A stretch of DNA of 21,162 nt from an uncultured Eubacteriales bacterium (GTDB lineage: Bacteria > Bacillota_A > Clostridia > Christensenellales > Aristaeellaceae), in NCBI GenBank assembly GCA_944333375.1, contig CALVKX010000011.1, positions 1 through 21,162 on the forward strand, read 5' to 3'. Numbering within the stretch: the first letter of the stretch is position 1; each line of letters begins with the position of its first letter. A program made the position numbers and the translations under genes. The notes beneath the pieces are model-generated. The model did no database searches and was not told the DNA's origin. It worked only from the letters and a program-made list of their open reading frames with translations. This document shows positions 1 through 8,683 of the stretch, in pieces.

Positions 1-144
1 AGCGTGGCGGCCGTCAGCCTGCCGCGCTTTCAGCTGGGCTATATGGCCTGCGAGGTGCTCTCCGAGCGCATCATGAACCCCGCCTCGGACGAGCCGCGTC
101 ATTTTCTGCTGGAAACGGAGCTTGTGCTCCGCGACTCCGTATAA
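1..144 (+). CDS. LacI/GalR-family transcriptional regulator, C-terminal end (partial)
   Basis: Frame 1 is open from the window edge and ends with TAA at 142-144, giving 47 residues. The stretch LPRFQLGYMACEVL followed by a TELVLRDS ending is the usual close of the ligand-binding domain of LacI/GalR repressors (last helix, then the TEL-V-R-S strand). The DNA-binding domain lies outside the window. The neighbouring sugar-isomerase-like gene begins 40 bp later on the same strand, so this regulator probably controls a sugar-catabolism cluster to which that enzyme belongs. The sugar cannot be inferred. Confidence 0.8.
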   Translation, partial: SVAAVSLPRFQLGYMACEVLSERIMNPASDEPRHFLLETELVLRDSV

Positions 145-184
145 ATTACCCCAAGCATCCGAAAAACGGGAGGTACTTGCCATT

Positions 185-1099
185 ATGAAACTGGGCTTTG
201 TAAGCGCGATACTGGACGGCTGGACGTTTGAAGGCATGGTGGACGCCGCCGCGGAAATGGGCTACCAGTGCGTGGAGGTGGCCTGCTGGCCCGCCGGGAA
301 GGCGGAGCGCCGCTACGCGGGCGTGAGCCACATTGACGTGGACGCGCTGGACGACGAGCAGGTGCGCTATATCCACAGCTATCTCAAGGAGCGCGGGGTG
401 GAGATCTCCGCCCTGGCGTACTACCCCAACACCCTGGACGGCGATCTGGAGAAGCGCGCCGCCGCCGTGGAGCACCTCAAGAAGGTGATCCGCGCCAGCC
501 ACCGTCTGGGCGTGAACCTGGTGACAACTTTCATCGGCCGCGACCAGGCCAAGACCGTGGAGGAGAACCTCGATATCATGTGCCAGGTGTGGCCGCCCAT
601 CCTCAGGCTTGCCGAGGAGCTGGGCGTGCGAATCGCCATCGAAAACTGCCCCATGCTCTTCGGCCCCGACCAGTGGCCGGGCGGACAGAACCTCATGACC
701 ACGCCGGCCATCTGGCGCAGGGTATTTGAGCTCCTGCCCTCCCCCAACCTGGGCATCAACTACGATCCGTCGCACTTTGTCTGGCAGATGATGGACTACA
801 TCCAGCCCCTCTATGCGTTCAAGGACAGGATTTTCCACGTCCATTACAAGGACATCAAGCTCTATCCCGACAAGCTGCGCCAGGTGGGCACCATGGCCTA
901 TCCGCTGGACTACATGAGCCCCAAGCTGCCGGGCCTGGGCGATGTGGACTGGGGCCGCTACGTGTCGGCGCTGACCGATATCGGCTACGACGGCTATACC
1001 TGCATCGAGGTCGAGGACCGCGCCTTCGAGGGCAGCCCCGAAAAGGTGCTGAACTCCCTGCGCCTTTCCAAACGGTACATGGAGCAGTTCGTGATCTGA
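185..1099 (+). CDS. Sugar phosphate isomerase/epimerase, xylose-isomerase-like TIM barrel
   Basis: This is a 304-residue soluble protein of the AP-endonuclease-2/xylose-isomerase-like TIM-barrel family (IolE/IolI/TagD-type isomerases and epimerases). Candidate metal ligands sit at the ends of barrel strands: E153 (AIENCP), D194 and H197 (NYDPSHF), H218/H220 (FHVHYKD) and E275 (CIEVED). This is the divalent-metal site of the family. The ATG at 185 is chosen because GGGAGG lies just upstream and the barrel's first strand (KLGFVSAIL) begins there; the longer open frame from 122 overlaps the LacI gene and has no ribosome site. The gene follows the LacI-type regulator closely, suggesting an inducible sugar or polyol catabolic unit. 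The family is clear but the substrate is not. Confidence 0.85.
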   Translation: MKLGFVSAILDGWTFEGMVDAAAEMGYQCVEVACWPAGKAERRYAGVSHIDVDALDDEQVRYIHSYLKERGVEISALAYYPNTLDGDLEKRAAAVEHLKKVIRASHRLGVNLVTTFIGRDQAKTVEENLDIMCQVWPPILRLAEELGVRIAIENCPMLFGPDQWPGGQNLMTTPAIWRRVFELLPSPNLGINYDPSHFVWQMMDYIQPLYAFKDRIFHVHYKDIKLYPDKLRQVGTMAYPLDYMSPKLPGLGDVDWGRYVSALTDIGYDGYTCIEVEDRAFEGSPEKVLNSLRLSKRYMEQFVI

Positions 1100-1117
1100 C
1101 AAACGTATACAAAATGG

Positions 1118-1151
1118 CGGCGCGAAGCGGGGCAATACCCGCTTCGCGCCG
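1118..1151. terminator. Bidirectional intrinsic terminator between convergent genes
   Basis: A perfect 14-bp stem (1118-1131 pairing with 1138-1151) with the 6-nt loop GCAATA lies between the stop of the isomerase gene (1099) and the stop of the leftward membrane-protein gene (1161). It is followed by a T-rich run (TCTTTCCGTTTATT) on the plus strand and by CCATTTTG on the minus strand. It can therefore serve both convergent units. Confidence 0.85.
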
Positions 1152-1160
1152 TCTTTCCGT

Positions 1161-2903
1161 TTATTGCAGTGCAATGACCTGTTGCCCCGCCTGATCGGGA
1201 TAATGCTGCTCAACAAAGGCGTCCACCGCCGGATAATGGTCCAGGACAATGAGATAATCATAGTCCCGCCAGGCGCTCTCATACCACGCCTCGTCGTAAA
1301 CGCCCTCATAAACGTTGGCGGTTCGTACGTTGGGATTCCACAGAAGATAGCGTGCGCAGTAGTGCGCATCGGCCCGCAGGTCGGGCGAGGAGATGGCCTG
1401 CAGATAGCGCAGGTCCGCGCCGCGCGGGCAGCCGTCCAGCACGGCCTCCATCCTCACACGCAGGCTCCGGGACTGATCCTCGGGCCGCAGCGCCTCCACG
1501 GACGGCTGCCCGACCGCCACACACCCCGCGCATACCGCAAGCGCCGCCGCGCAGGCGGCCAGCCGTGCCCGCGGATATCTGCTTCCCATGGTCTGCGCAG
1601 CGCACAGGCCGTAGACAATGAGGACGCCCGTTATCAGCAGGCGGATGGAACTCTCGTAGCGCTCATACTGAATCAGCAGGGACGCCTCCACCACATGCAT
1701 GCTGACGACATACATGCACAGCAGCCCGAACTGGTACAGGCCGTAAAAGAGGATGTTGAGCCACGGCAGCAGCCGCGCATGCGCATCCAGCCGCACGCGC
1801 GCAAGCCTCAACGCCAGCGCCGCGACCAGCCCGGCAGCGAGTACGAACGCCACGTAGCCCTCGCCCATCGTCCTTTCCTTGAGCAGATGGACGGTGTCCA
1901 GCACGTCCTGCACGGTCTTGTCCGCCAGAATCCTTCCGAAATAATCCCCGGACATGGCGTGCATGCTCCTCAGCGCCCCCGGGTCCACCCGGACCGCATA
2001 CGCCCGCCACAGCGGTAGGAGCGCCATGGGCAAAACAAGCGCCAGCGCCTTCAGCCATCCCCGAACCGTCCGCGGCCGCCTGAAAGCAAGGTAAGAAAGC
2101 AGGACAAAGGCGGCGAAGAGGAACGCGCTGTTTTTCACCAGCACCAGAAGCCCCAGCGGCGCAAGCAGCGCGGCCTCCCAGAAGCGCCCGCTCTCCTCCC
2201 GCGCATTGCGCGCGATGAAGGCGATGCAGCCCACCGCCATCATGGGCATCACGCTGTCCACCATCAATTCGCACAGCCCCACGCCGGTGCCGATGCAAAA
2301 CCACGCCATCACCAGCGCCGCAGGCAGGGCGCACCAAAGGGCCTTCTTCACCAGCGCCGTGAGCGGCGCCACGCAGCTGAGCACCAGCGCCGCCTGCGCC
2401 ATCATCATCCCCCACTCGCAGGCCGCGCCGCCCGTCACCATGCGGCAGACATAATAGATGAGGCAAGCCGTCCCGGGCGGATAGGAGCTGAAGGTCACCA
2501 GCACATCCTGCGTGCCGGGAAGGGCATCGTTTTCAAGCAACACCCTTGCGATGAGCCCCCAGTGGGAAAAATCATCGTTGTAGGTCAGCAGCTTTCCCCG
2601 CAGCAGAAAGACGGCATAGGCGGTCAGCGCCATCAAAAGCCAGAGACCCAGCGGGTAGTCCGCCCTGCGCCCGCCGCCGAGGCGCGGGATAAAGCTGGCC
2701 GCAAGCGCCGCGCAGCCTCCGAAATACAAGGCACAGGCCATCGGGTACATTCCCCCGGCAAGACCCGCCAGGAAGATCAGCACCGCCTGCGCTGACAGCA
2801 CAAACATCGGTATGAAGGTCCGCTCCATGCGTGTCCACACGCACAGGGCCCTGTAATAGCCCCAGTAGGATACGAGCAGCACCGCAAGGCGCACATACGT
2901 CAT
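1161..2903 (-). CDS. Polytopic membrane protein, putative GT-C-type glycosyltransferase
   Basis: This 580-residue protein is built mostly of long hydrophobic segments, roughly a dozen. A soluble C-terminal tail contains YDEAWYESAWRDYDYLIVL, a type of ending seen in bacterial GT-C membrane glycosyltransferase-like proteins. A polar acidic loop, TYNDDFSHWG (about residues 106-115), between early membrane helices fits the place of the catalytic acidic loop in GT-C enzymes. The ATG at 2903 is chosen because its ATGA overlaps the stop of the upstream gene; the longer frame from 3110 would run inside that gene and is not hydrophobic. The two genes form a translationally coupled operon and have nearly equal length (580 and 581). 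A role in transferring sugars from lipid-linked donors to a cell-envelope polymer is an inference. Family membership is uncertain. Confidence 0.6.
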   Translation of the reverse strand: MTYVRLAVLLVSYWGYYRALCVWTRMERTFIPMFVLSAQAVLIFLAGLAGGMYPMACALYFGGCAALAASFIPRLGGGRRADYPLGLWLLMALTAYAVFLLRGKLLTYNDDFSHWGLIARVLLENDALPGTQDVLVTFSSYPPGTACLIYYVCRMVTGGAACEWGMMMAQAALVLSCVAPLTALVKKALWCALPAALVMAWFCIGTGVGLCELMVDSVMPMMAVGCIAFIARNAREESGRFWEAALLAPLGLLVLVKNSAFLFAAFVLLSYLAFRRPRTVRGWLKALALVLPMALLPLWRAYAVRVDPGALRSMHAMSGDYFGRILADKTVQDVLDTVHLLKERTMGEGYVAFVLAAGLVAALALRLARVRLDAHARLLPWLNILFYGLYQFGLLCMYVVSMHVVEASLLIQYERYESSIRLLITGVLIVYGLCAAQTMGSRYPRARLAACAAALAVCAGCVAVGQPSVEALRPEDQSRSLRVRMEAVLDGCPRGADLRYLQAISSPDLRADAHYCARYLLWNPNVRTANVYEGVYDEAWYESAWRDYDYLIVLDHYPAVDAFVEQHYPDQAGQQVIALQ

Positions 2904-4645
2904 CGGTGGGCATCCTCCCTTCTCTGCGCAAGGGCGCATCCCAGCACCAGCGGCATGGCCGCCACCAGCGGATAGGCATAGCGGATCAGCACACACGCGC
3001 CAAAGAGCATCGGCAGAAAACAGCCCGCCGCCAGCGCCGTCAACGCCAGCGTCCGCCGGTCCCGCCCGCAAAGCGCGGCCGCGGCCACGAACGCGGTCAG
3101 CCATACCCACAGCGCCGGCGCAAACAGGAGCGACAAAACGGGAACCGCCTGGTATTCGTTGGCGGAGAACAGCCGTTCCAGCTCCGCCCGCAGCCCCGGC
3201 AGGAAGCCGGGCGACGCCAGCCCATGCGGCTCCACCTGATTGCTCAGCAGGTAGCCAAGGTGCGTTTCCCCGCCCTCCCCATAGATGTGCGCGTGAGTGG
3301 TGTCGCTGAGGGACCAGTAGCCCTTGGTGGTAAAAAGCCAGGCGTCCAGATAGGTCACAGGATGCTCAAGCCCCACCCGGCCCCAGAGCTTGAGAAACCC
3401 CCACATGCGCTCGGGCTTGTTGACGATGGCGAAAGTCTTGAGCGGGTCGGCCGTATAGGGCGTGTAATCCTCCACCGTGGGCAGCCACATGGAGATCTCG
3501 TAGCTGTCCTCCGGCTCGCTTTCATGATAATAGGTATAAACGCGCCCCAGCTGCTGGCTCTGCACGCTCACCAGCTCCGTGGCGAGGCTGCCGGATGCGT
3601 CAAAGGCCGCCTTGAGGCCGCCGAGCGCACCCGCGTAGAGCACCAGCGTCCCCGCCATCAGCGCCAACAGCCGCAGCCGCCTTCCGGGCCCGACCGCCCA
3701 CAGCCCCGCGGCAAGTCCGAGGAGCAGCCCTGCGAATGCGTTGTTTCGCATCAGGCACATCAGCGCGCCCAGCGCCAGAAACCCCGCGACAAACCCGGCT
3801 TTTCCCAGGAGCGAAGGGTCTTTGAGCAGGCGGTGAAAGCGAATCAAAAGCAGGATGAGCAGCGCGACGAAAAAGCCGTCCTTGGTGTCGCTGATGCTGA
3901 GCATGGAATGGATCGGCAGCAGGGCAAAGAGCGCCAGCGCCGCGACGAACAGCGCGCGGGGGGCGCCGATGCGCCTGAGATACGCCACCGCCGAGCCGTA
4001 GGCGGCGGCCATGAAGGCCATCTGAAAAAGCATGAAGAGCGAATAGCCCACGGCCTCGCTTCCCAGCCGCTGACCCAGGCGAAAAAAGCCGCCCAGCAGC
4101 AGCGTGTGAAGCAGGGGGTTTCGGTTGGTGTACTGGCCGGAGAAGATCTCGTCCAGCTGGGTATAGATGTCATAGGCGGAGATTCCCGGCCAATAGGCCA
4201 GAAGCACCGGCAGCCACGCCACGAAGATCAGCGCCGCATACCTCCAGGCAGCCGCGCGCCCGTTCTTTCCGGCGGCCGGCTTCAGCGCGCACAGCGCGCG
4301 CCAGGCCCTCTCCAGCACATATCCCACCGCCGGCCCCGCGCCCGCCGCCGCGCCCAGGCACAGAAGGAGCGCCGGCACGCCCGAATACCCGGCGCTTTCC
4401 AGGCGCATCCCCAGCGCCTGCGCGCCCGCAAGCAGCGCGCCCAGCGCGCCGAAGCAGCGCCGCTCGCGCCGGTCCGTCAGCGAAAACCACCGCGCCCCCG
4501 CCGCGCACAGCGCCGCCAGCGCCACCGCCCACCAGTAGCTGTATCCCGTCTCGCGCGTTCCTCCGGCAAGCGCAGCCAGACAGCCCACGCACAGCGCCGC
4601 GCATCCCAGCGCCGCCGCCCGCCGCGCCGCAGGTGAAATGTTCAT
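2900..4645 (-). CDS. DUF6020-family polytopic membrane protein
   Basis: A 581-residue integral membrane protein with many hydrophobic helices. The segment WPGISAYDIYTQLDEI, then NRNPLLHTLLLGGF and SISDTKDGFF, matches the pattern I recall for the DUF6020 family (W-x-PG-x-x-x-YD-x-x-Q, an N-x-P-x-x-HT segment, then S-x-x-D). These are uncharacterised GT-C-like envelope proteins of Firmicutes. The ATG at 4645 is preferred over the upstream in-frame start at 4738 because AAGGAGG precedes it and the first membrane helix follows directly. It is the first gene of a two-gene operon with the GT-C-like gene downstream (ATGA overlap). The substrate is unknown; pairing with a second membrane protein of equal size suggests a shared envelope-glycan task. 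Confidence 0.65.
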   Translation of the reverse strand: MNISPAARRAAALGCAALCVGCLAALAGGTRETGYSYWWAVALAALCAAGARWFSLTDRRERRCFGALGALLAGAQALGMRLESAGYSGVPALLLCLGAAAGAGPAVGYVLERAWRALCALKPAAGKNGRAAAWRYAALIFVAWLPVLLAYWPGISAYDIYTQLDEIFSGQYTNRNPLLHTLLLGGFFRLGQRLGSEAVGYSLFMLFQMAFMAAAYGSAVAYLRRIGAPRALFVAALALFALLPIHSMLSISDTKDGFFVALLILLLIRFHRLLKDPSLLGKAGFVAGFLALGALMCLMRNNAFAGLLLGLAAGLWAVGPGRRLRLLALMAGTLVLYAGALGGLKAAFDASGSLATELVSVQSQQLGRVYTYYHESEPEDSYEISMWLPTVEDYTPYTADPLKTFAIVNKPERMWGFLKLWGRVGLEHPVTYLDAWLFTTKGYWSLSDTTHAHIYGEGGETHLGYLLSNQVEPHGLASPGFLPGLRAELERLFSANEYQAVPVLSLLFAPALWVWLTAFVAAAALCGRDRRTLALTALAAGCFLPMLFGACVLIRYAYPLVAAMPLVLGCALAQRREDAHR

Positions 4646-4681
4646 GCCTCCGCGCCTCCTTTGTGCCGTGCTCACGGACAC

Positions 4682-4711
4682 AGTATACCATGCGCATGCG
4701 CCGCCGCGCAA
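4682..4711 (-). promoter_or_regulatory. Candidate promoter of the membrane-protein operon
   Basis: On the minus strand, TTGCGC (4706-4711) and TATACT (4682-4687) are 18 bp apart. The -10 is preceded by TGG, making an extended -10 element. It lies about 37 bp upstream of the ATG at 4645. The -35 is weak, so confidence is moderate. Confidence 0.45.
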
Positions 4712-4794
4712 GCAGCCGCCGCTTCTCCCGGTTTTCACCTGTTTTTCCCCTTTCCTTCACACGGCGCGCCTACAATGGGGCGGGAGGGATAGGA

Positions 4795-5469
4795 ATGAGG
4801 ATTCTCTTGGCCGAGGACGAGGCGTCCCTGGCCCGTGCCATCGTCACGATTTTACGAAAGCACAACTATGAGGCCGACGCCGTGCGCGACGGCGCCGAGG
4901 CGCTGGAATACCTGAAATCGGGCAATTACGACGCCGCCATCCTCGACATCATGATGCCGGGCATGGACGGCATCGAGGTGCTCTGCCGGGCGCGGGAGGG
5001 TGGCGTCACGCTGCCCATCCTCATGCTCACCGCCAAGTCGGACGTGCGCGACAAGGTCCGGGGGCTGGACAGCGGCGCCAACGACTACATGACCAAGCCT
5101 TTCAGCCCTCAGGAGCTGCTGGCGCGGCTCCGCGCCATGACCCGCGGCCCGCGCGGGATGGAAACCAACCGCCTTTGCATGGGAAACCTGACGCTGGACT
5201 GCACCACCTATGAGCTCTCCACGCCCTCGGGGAGCTTCCGGCTGACCAACAAGGAGTTCCAGATGATGGAGATGCTGCTCTCCAACCAGCGCAGGCTCAT
5301 CCCCACCGAGCGCTTCCTCGAAAAGGTGTGGGGCTATGACACTGAGGCCGAGGTGCACGTGGTCTGGGTCTACATCTCCTACCTGCGCAAGAAGCTCTCC
5401 TCGCTGGGGGCCAACGTGCAGATCCGCGTGGCCCGCAACGCCGGCTATTCGCTGGAGGAGATCCCATGA
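4795..5469 (+). CDS. OmpR/PhoB-family response regulator
   Basis: A 224-residue two-domain regulator. The receiver domain (about 1-115) has the acidic pair E7/D8, phospho-acceptor D51 in LDIMMPGMDG, T79 and K101 (MTKPF). The C-terminal half is a winged-helix DNA-binding domain ending with VWVYISYLRKKL and the usual VRNAGY-type wing. The ATG at 4795 is chosen because the receiver's first strand (RILLAEDE) starts there and GGGAGG precedes it; the open frame extends upstream to 4633 but has no receiver homology there. A possible -10 (TACAAT, 4771-4776) has no convincing -35. The stop overlaps the ATG of the sensor kinase (ATGA at 5466-5469), so the two are co-translated. Target genes are unknown; the nearby ABC operon is a candidate. 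Confidence 0.93.
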   Translation: MRILLAEDEASLARAIVTILRKHNYEADAVRDGAEALEYLKSGNYDAAILDIMMPGMDGIEVLCRAREGGVTLPILMLTAKSDVRDKVRGLDSGANDYMTKPFSPQELLARLRAMTRGPRGMETNRLCMGNLTLDCTTYELSTPSGSFRLTNKEFQMMEMLLSNQRRLIPTERFLEKVWGYDTEAEVHVVWVYISYLRKKLSSLGANVQIRVARNAGYSLEEIP

Positions 5470-6695
5470 TCCGCAAGCTGCGCGTCAAGTTCATCCTCGT
5501 GAGCATGCTCTCGGTGCTGCTGGTGCTCACCGTCATTCTGGGGATCGTCAACATCCTCAACTACCAGGGCATCGTCCATGACGCCGACAGCGTGCTCGCC
5601 CTTCTGAGCGGTTTTTCCGGCCAGCTGCCCGTGCCAGAGCAGGCCATGGAGTGGCAGAGCGCCGGCGAGCGCTACAAATCGCCCGAGCTTCCCTACGAGA
5701 TCCGCTTCTTCTCCGCTGTCGTGGATGCGCAGGGTGAGGTGACCTCGATCAACGCCGAGCAGATCTTCGCCGTGGACGAGTCCGCCGCGGCCGGCTACGC
5801 CCTGGCCGCCTATGAAAGCGGCGCGGCTTCCGGCTTCGTGCAGGACTACCGCTTCGCCCGCCACGAGGCCGAAGGGGGCGCCCTCATCACCTTCCTGGAC
5901 TGCGGCCGCATACTGGCGGGCTTCCGCAGCGTGCTTCTCAGCAGCATCGGCATCTCCGCCGCCGGCATGGCCGCGGTGTTCGTGCTGGTCTGGCTCCTCT
6001 CCGGGCGCATGATCCGCCCCATCGCCGAGAGCTACCGCAAACAAAAGCGCTTCATTACCGATGCCGGGCACGAAATCAAAACGCCCATCACCATCATCGG
6101 CGCGGACCTGGAGATCCTGCGCATGGAGCTGGGAAAGAACGAATGGCTCGAGGACATCCAGGCACAGGCCACCCGCCTGGCGGAGTTGACCAGCAACCTC
6201 ATCAGCCTCTCCCGGCTGGAGGAGGAGGAACGGATGGAGATGATCGAGTTTCCGCTCTCCGACGCGGTCCGGGAAACCGCCGAGTCCTTTCAGGCGCTGG
6301 CCAAGACCCGCGGCCGGGGGCTGAGCATCCAGGTCGAACCCATGCTCTCCTTCGTGGGAAACGAGAAAAACCTCTGCCAGCTCGTAGAAATTCTTTTGGA
6401 CAACGCGCTGAAGTACTCCTCCGAGGGCGATACCGTCTGCCTCACGCTGCAGCGGCAGGGCCGTTTTATCCGTCTGTGCGTGGAAAACGCCGTGGAGAGC
6501 CTCTCGCGGGAGATGCTGGAAAACATGTTTGACCGCTTCTATCGCGGCGACCGCTCCCGTGCCTCAAACTGCGGCGGATACGGCATCGGCCTGTCCATCG
6601 CCCAGGCGGTTGTCGCGGCCCACCGGGGCAAGCTCAGCGCCGCCGAGACGGCCCCGGGCCGGCTGGCCGTGACCGCGCTGCTCCCAACCGAATGA
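5466..6695 (+). CDS. Sensor histidine kinase (HisKA-HATPase), partner of the preceding regulator
   Basis: A 409-residue membrane kinase. Membrane helix 1 spans about 8-30, an extracytoplasmic sensor region about 33-153, and membrane helix 2 about 155-179. The dimerisation/phospho-acceptor domain has H202 in DAGHEIKTP, the ATP-binding N box has N313 (LLDNALKYS), and the G2 box is GGYGIGLSIA (about 370-379). The G1 position reads VENAVESLSREM rather than the canonical D-x-G-x-G, a degenerate form also seen in other clostridial kinases. There is no HAMP domain of normal length between helix 2 and the H box, so the signal may be passed directly. The sensor part matches no domain I recognise. The gene ends within a bidirectional hairpin. 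Confidence 0.92.
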   Translation: MIRKLRVKFILVSMLSVLLVLTVILGIVNILNYQGIVHDADSVLALLSGFSGQLPVPEQAMEWQSAGERYKSPELPYEIRFFSAVVDAQGEVTSINAEQIFAVDESAAAGYALAAYESGAASGFVQDYRFARHEAEGGALITFLDCGRILAGFRSVLLSSIGISAAGMAAVFVLVWLLSGRMIRPIAESYRKQKRFITDAGHEIKTPITIIGADLEILRMELGKNEWLEDIQAQATRLAELTSNLISLSRLEEEERMEMIEFPLSDAVRETAESFQALAKTRGRGLSIQVEPMLSFVGNEKNLCQLVEILLDNALKYSSEGDTVCLTLQRQGRFIRLCVENAVESLSREMLENMFDRFYRGDRSRASNCGGYGIGLSIAQAVVAAHRGKLSAAETAPGRLAVTALLPTE

Positions 6696-6698
6696 AAA

Positions 6699-6727
6699 GC
6701 GCCCGTCCCGAAACCCAGGACGGGCGC
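6699..6727. terminator. Bidirectional terminator between the kinase gene and the ABC operon
   Basis: A perfect 10-bp stem GCGCCCGTCC (6699-6708) pairs with 6718-6727 across a 9-nt loop. It begins 4 nt after the kinase stop and lies 15 bp from the permease stop. The minus strand continues into CTTTTCATTC, a T run suited to end the leftward ABC operon; the plus strand continues with CTGTCTGTCTG, a weaker tract. Confidence 0.75.
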
Positions 6728-6742
6728 CTGTCTGTCTGCGCG

Positions 6743-7738
6743 TCAGGCGCGGATCTCCTGGCGCATGAAGGAGATATAGGAAACCGTGAACGCCGCCATC
6801 GTCAGCGCCAGCATGACCGTCAGATGCGGCCAGACCAGCAGCAGGCTCTGGTCAAAGGACAGGTAGCTGGCGATGGCGCCCGATACCGACGCCTGCGTGG
6901 TGATGCCGATGGTGCGGACGTTGGGGTTGAGAAGGGTGGTAGCCGCCTCGCAGTAGAGATAATACGGCGAGATGCGCTCGAGGTTGAGCTGGAGCTCATA
7001 GTTGCTGTACATGTTATAGTAACCCTGGATGCCCTCCAGCGGATAGGCGATGTTTGCGATGATGCTGACGACCATGCTGGCAAAGAGCGTCAGGTAGATC
7101 CAGACGGCGATGACGATGAGCGCCGAGGTCGCCGCGTGCCTGCACAGGGTGGAGCAGAGGATGGCCAGGCCCAGCCACAGGGCGGTGTAGACCGCCGTGA
7201 GCGCCAGGTAGGACAGAAGCCTCAGCAGCTCCTCGCCCTCAGGCGGGATGCCCAGAATCGCAAGTCCCAGGCCGCCGACCATGATCCCCACGAAGAAGAT
7301 CATCATGAATACCACCGTCGTTCCCGCCAGGAACTTGGCGTTGATGACCGCGTCCCTGTGAATGGGCTGGGAGATCAGGCGGTTGAGCGTGCCCTGCGTG
7401 CGCTCGCGGTTGATAGCATCAAAGCCCAGGGCCAGCCCGGCCAGAGGCGCGAGATAGGCCAGGAAGGACGCGAAGGAAGGAATGGAGCTGCCGCTTGCGG
7501 TATAGAGCGCCAGAAACAGGTACTCGCTGCTTGAGAAGGTCGCGTCGGAGATGCTGCTCAGGGCGCCGTAGAGGCTCGCCAGGCTGGTCAGGATCAGAAG
7601 CGCAAAGACGAGCTTGAAGCGCGCGCTGTGAAAATGATCGGCCAGCTCCTTTTGATAGAGCGTGGAAAACCCGCCCCGTTCACGCCCCGGCCTTGTCCCT
7701 GCGATGGCGGAAGATGCGGTTGCCGCGGCTGCCTTCAT
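6743..7738 (-). CDS. ABC-2-type transporter permease
   Basis: A 331-residue membrane protein of the ABC-2 permease type. After a cytoplasmic N-terminus (YQKELADHFHSARF) there is a first membrane helix, a long outward loop, and the conserved cytoplasmic DAINRERTQGTLNRLISQPI segment, which is typical of permeases that couple to NatA/CcmA-like ATPases. Further helix pairs follow, with a last helix before the C-terminus. The ATG at 7738 is chosen over the GTG at 7747 because AGGTGA lies at a usable distance upstream. The gene start overlaps the end of the ATPase gene by 59 nt, so the two are certainly co-expressed. It would form a membrane pore dimer with that ATPase. The substrate is unknown. 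Confidence 0.88.
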   Translation of the reverse strand: MKAAAATASSAIAGTRPGRERGGFSTLYQKELADHFHSARFKLVFALLILTSLASLYGALSSISDATFSSSEYLFLALYTASGSSIPSFASFLAYLAPLAGLALGFDAINRERTQGTLNRLISQPIHRDAVINAKFLAGTTVVFMMIFFVGIMVGGLGLAILGIPPEGEELLRLLSYLALTAVYTALWLGLAILCSTLCRHAATSALIVIAVWIYLTLFASMVVSIIANIAYPLEGIQGYYNMYSNYELQLNLERISPYYLYCEAATTLLNPNVRTIGITTQASVSGAIASYLSFDQSLLLVWPHLTVMLALTMAAFTVSYISFMRQEIRA

Positions 7739-8681
7739 GCTGCTCACCTGCCTTTACAAAGTATCGGGAATAAATTTCATCCAAATCGCTGCCGCACGCC
7801 CTCAGGCAGGTCAAATGAAACCCCTGCGCCAGCAGGGCCTTTGCGGCATTGTCGCATACGTCCCGGGTGGAGCGGAGTATGAAGGTCTCGCCGTTTTCCT
7901 CCACCGCCTCCACGCCCTCGATCTGCGAAAGCGCCTGCGTCAGCTTCTCGCCCGCGGGCTGCGCGCCCACTTCAAGCCTGAAGCCGCCCTCCTGCTCCAT
8001 TTGCTTGCCCAGCTCGCTGATCTCGCCGCAGGCGACCAGCTTTCCGTGGACGAAGATGCCCACGCGGTCGCAGATCTGCTGGATCTGGTGAAGCTGGTGT
8101 GAGGAGATCAGGATGGTCTTTTCGTCCTTGTCCGCCAATTCGCGGATCAGCGCCATCAATTCGTGCATGCCCTCCGGGTCGATGCCGTTGGTTGGCTCGT
8201 CCATGATGAGCACATCCGGGTCCTTGATGAGGATGTCGGCGATGCCGAGGCGCTGCTTCATGCCCTTGGAGTACGTGCCCGCCCGGCGGTCCACAGCCTC
8301 CGTCATGCCCACGCGCGCCACCAGCTCCTCAATGCGCGCCTCCAGGAAATCTCCCGAAAGGCCGTTCATCGCGCCGGTCATGCGCAGGTTCTGCCGCCCG
8401 GTCATGTCGGGGTAAAAGCCCATGTTGTCCGGCAGGTAACCCACGAAGCGCTTGACCTTGATGGGGTTGCGCGTGCAGTCCACGCCCGAGATGGAGGCCG
8501 TGCCCGCGCTGGGCTCGGTCAGGCCCAGCAGCATGAGGGTCGTGGTGGTCTTGCCAGCGCCGTTGGGGCCCAGGAGGCCGAAGATCTCGCCCTGCCGGAC
8601 GCTGAGGTTGAGGTCATCCACCGCCGTCAGCGCGCCGTAGCGCTTGGTCAGGCCCCTGGTTTCGATGATCGTGCCAGCCAT
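7680..8681 (-). CDS. ABC transporter ATP-binding protein
   Basis: A 333-residue ATPase. Walker A is GPNGAGKT (38-45), the signature is YSKGMKQ (137-143), Walker B with catalytic glutamate is LIMDEP (158-163, E162), and a switch histidine follows in LISSHQLHQ. The Q-loop region reads YLPDN, as in the CcmA/NatA/YbhF-like drug and polysaccharide exporter branch. The last ~100 residues form the usual C-terminal accessory domain. The ATG at 8681 is preceded by GGGAGG; the frame extends further up but without homology. It sits 2 bp after the stop of the NEW3-domain gene and overlaps the permease, fixing a three-gene operon. Confidence 0.93.
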   Translation of the reverse strand: MAGTIIETRGLTKRYGALTAVDDLNLSVRQGEIFGLLGPNGAGKTTTTLMLLGLTEPSAGTASISGVDCTRNPIKVKRFVGYLPDNMGFYPDMTGRQNLRMTGAMNGLSGDFLEARIEELVARVGMTEAVDRRAGTYSKGMKQRLGIADILIKDPDVLIMDEPTNGIDPEGMHELMALIRELADKDEKTILISSHQLHQIQQICDRVGIFVHGKLVACGEISELGKQMEQEGGFRLEVGAQPAGEKLTQALSQIEGVEAVEENGETFILRSTRDVCDNAAKALLAQGFHLTCLRACGSDLDEIYSRYFVKAGEQHEGSRGNRIFRHRRDKAGA

Positions 8682-8683
8682 GC

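Noticed and set aside
146..1369. 407-residue open frame on the minus strand over the isomerase gene
   Set aside because: It is a mirror frame of the TIM-barrel enzyme with no ribosome site and runs across the bidirectional terminator.
2831..4636. 601-residue open frame on the plus strand
   Set aside because: It is antisense to the two membrane-protein genes, is rich in Arg, Gln, His and Pro, shows no domain, and comes from the high GC content. The minus-strand frames have membrane helices, ribosome sites and coupling.
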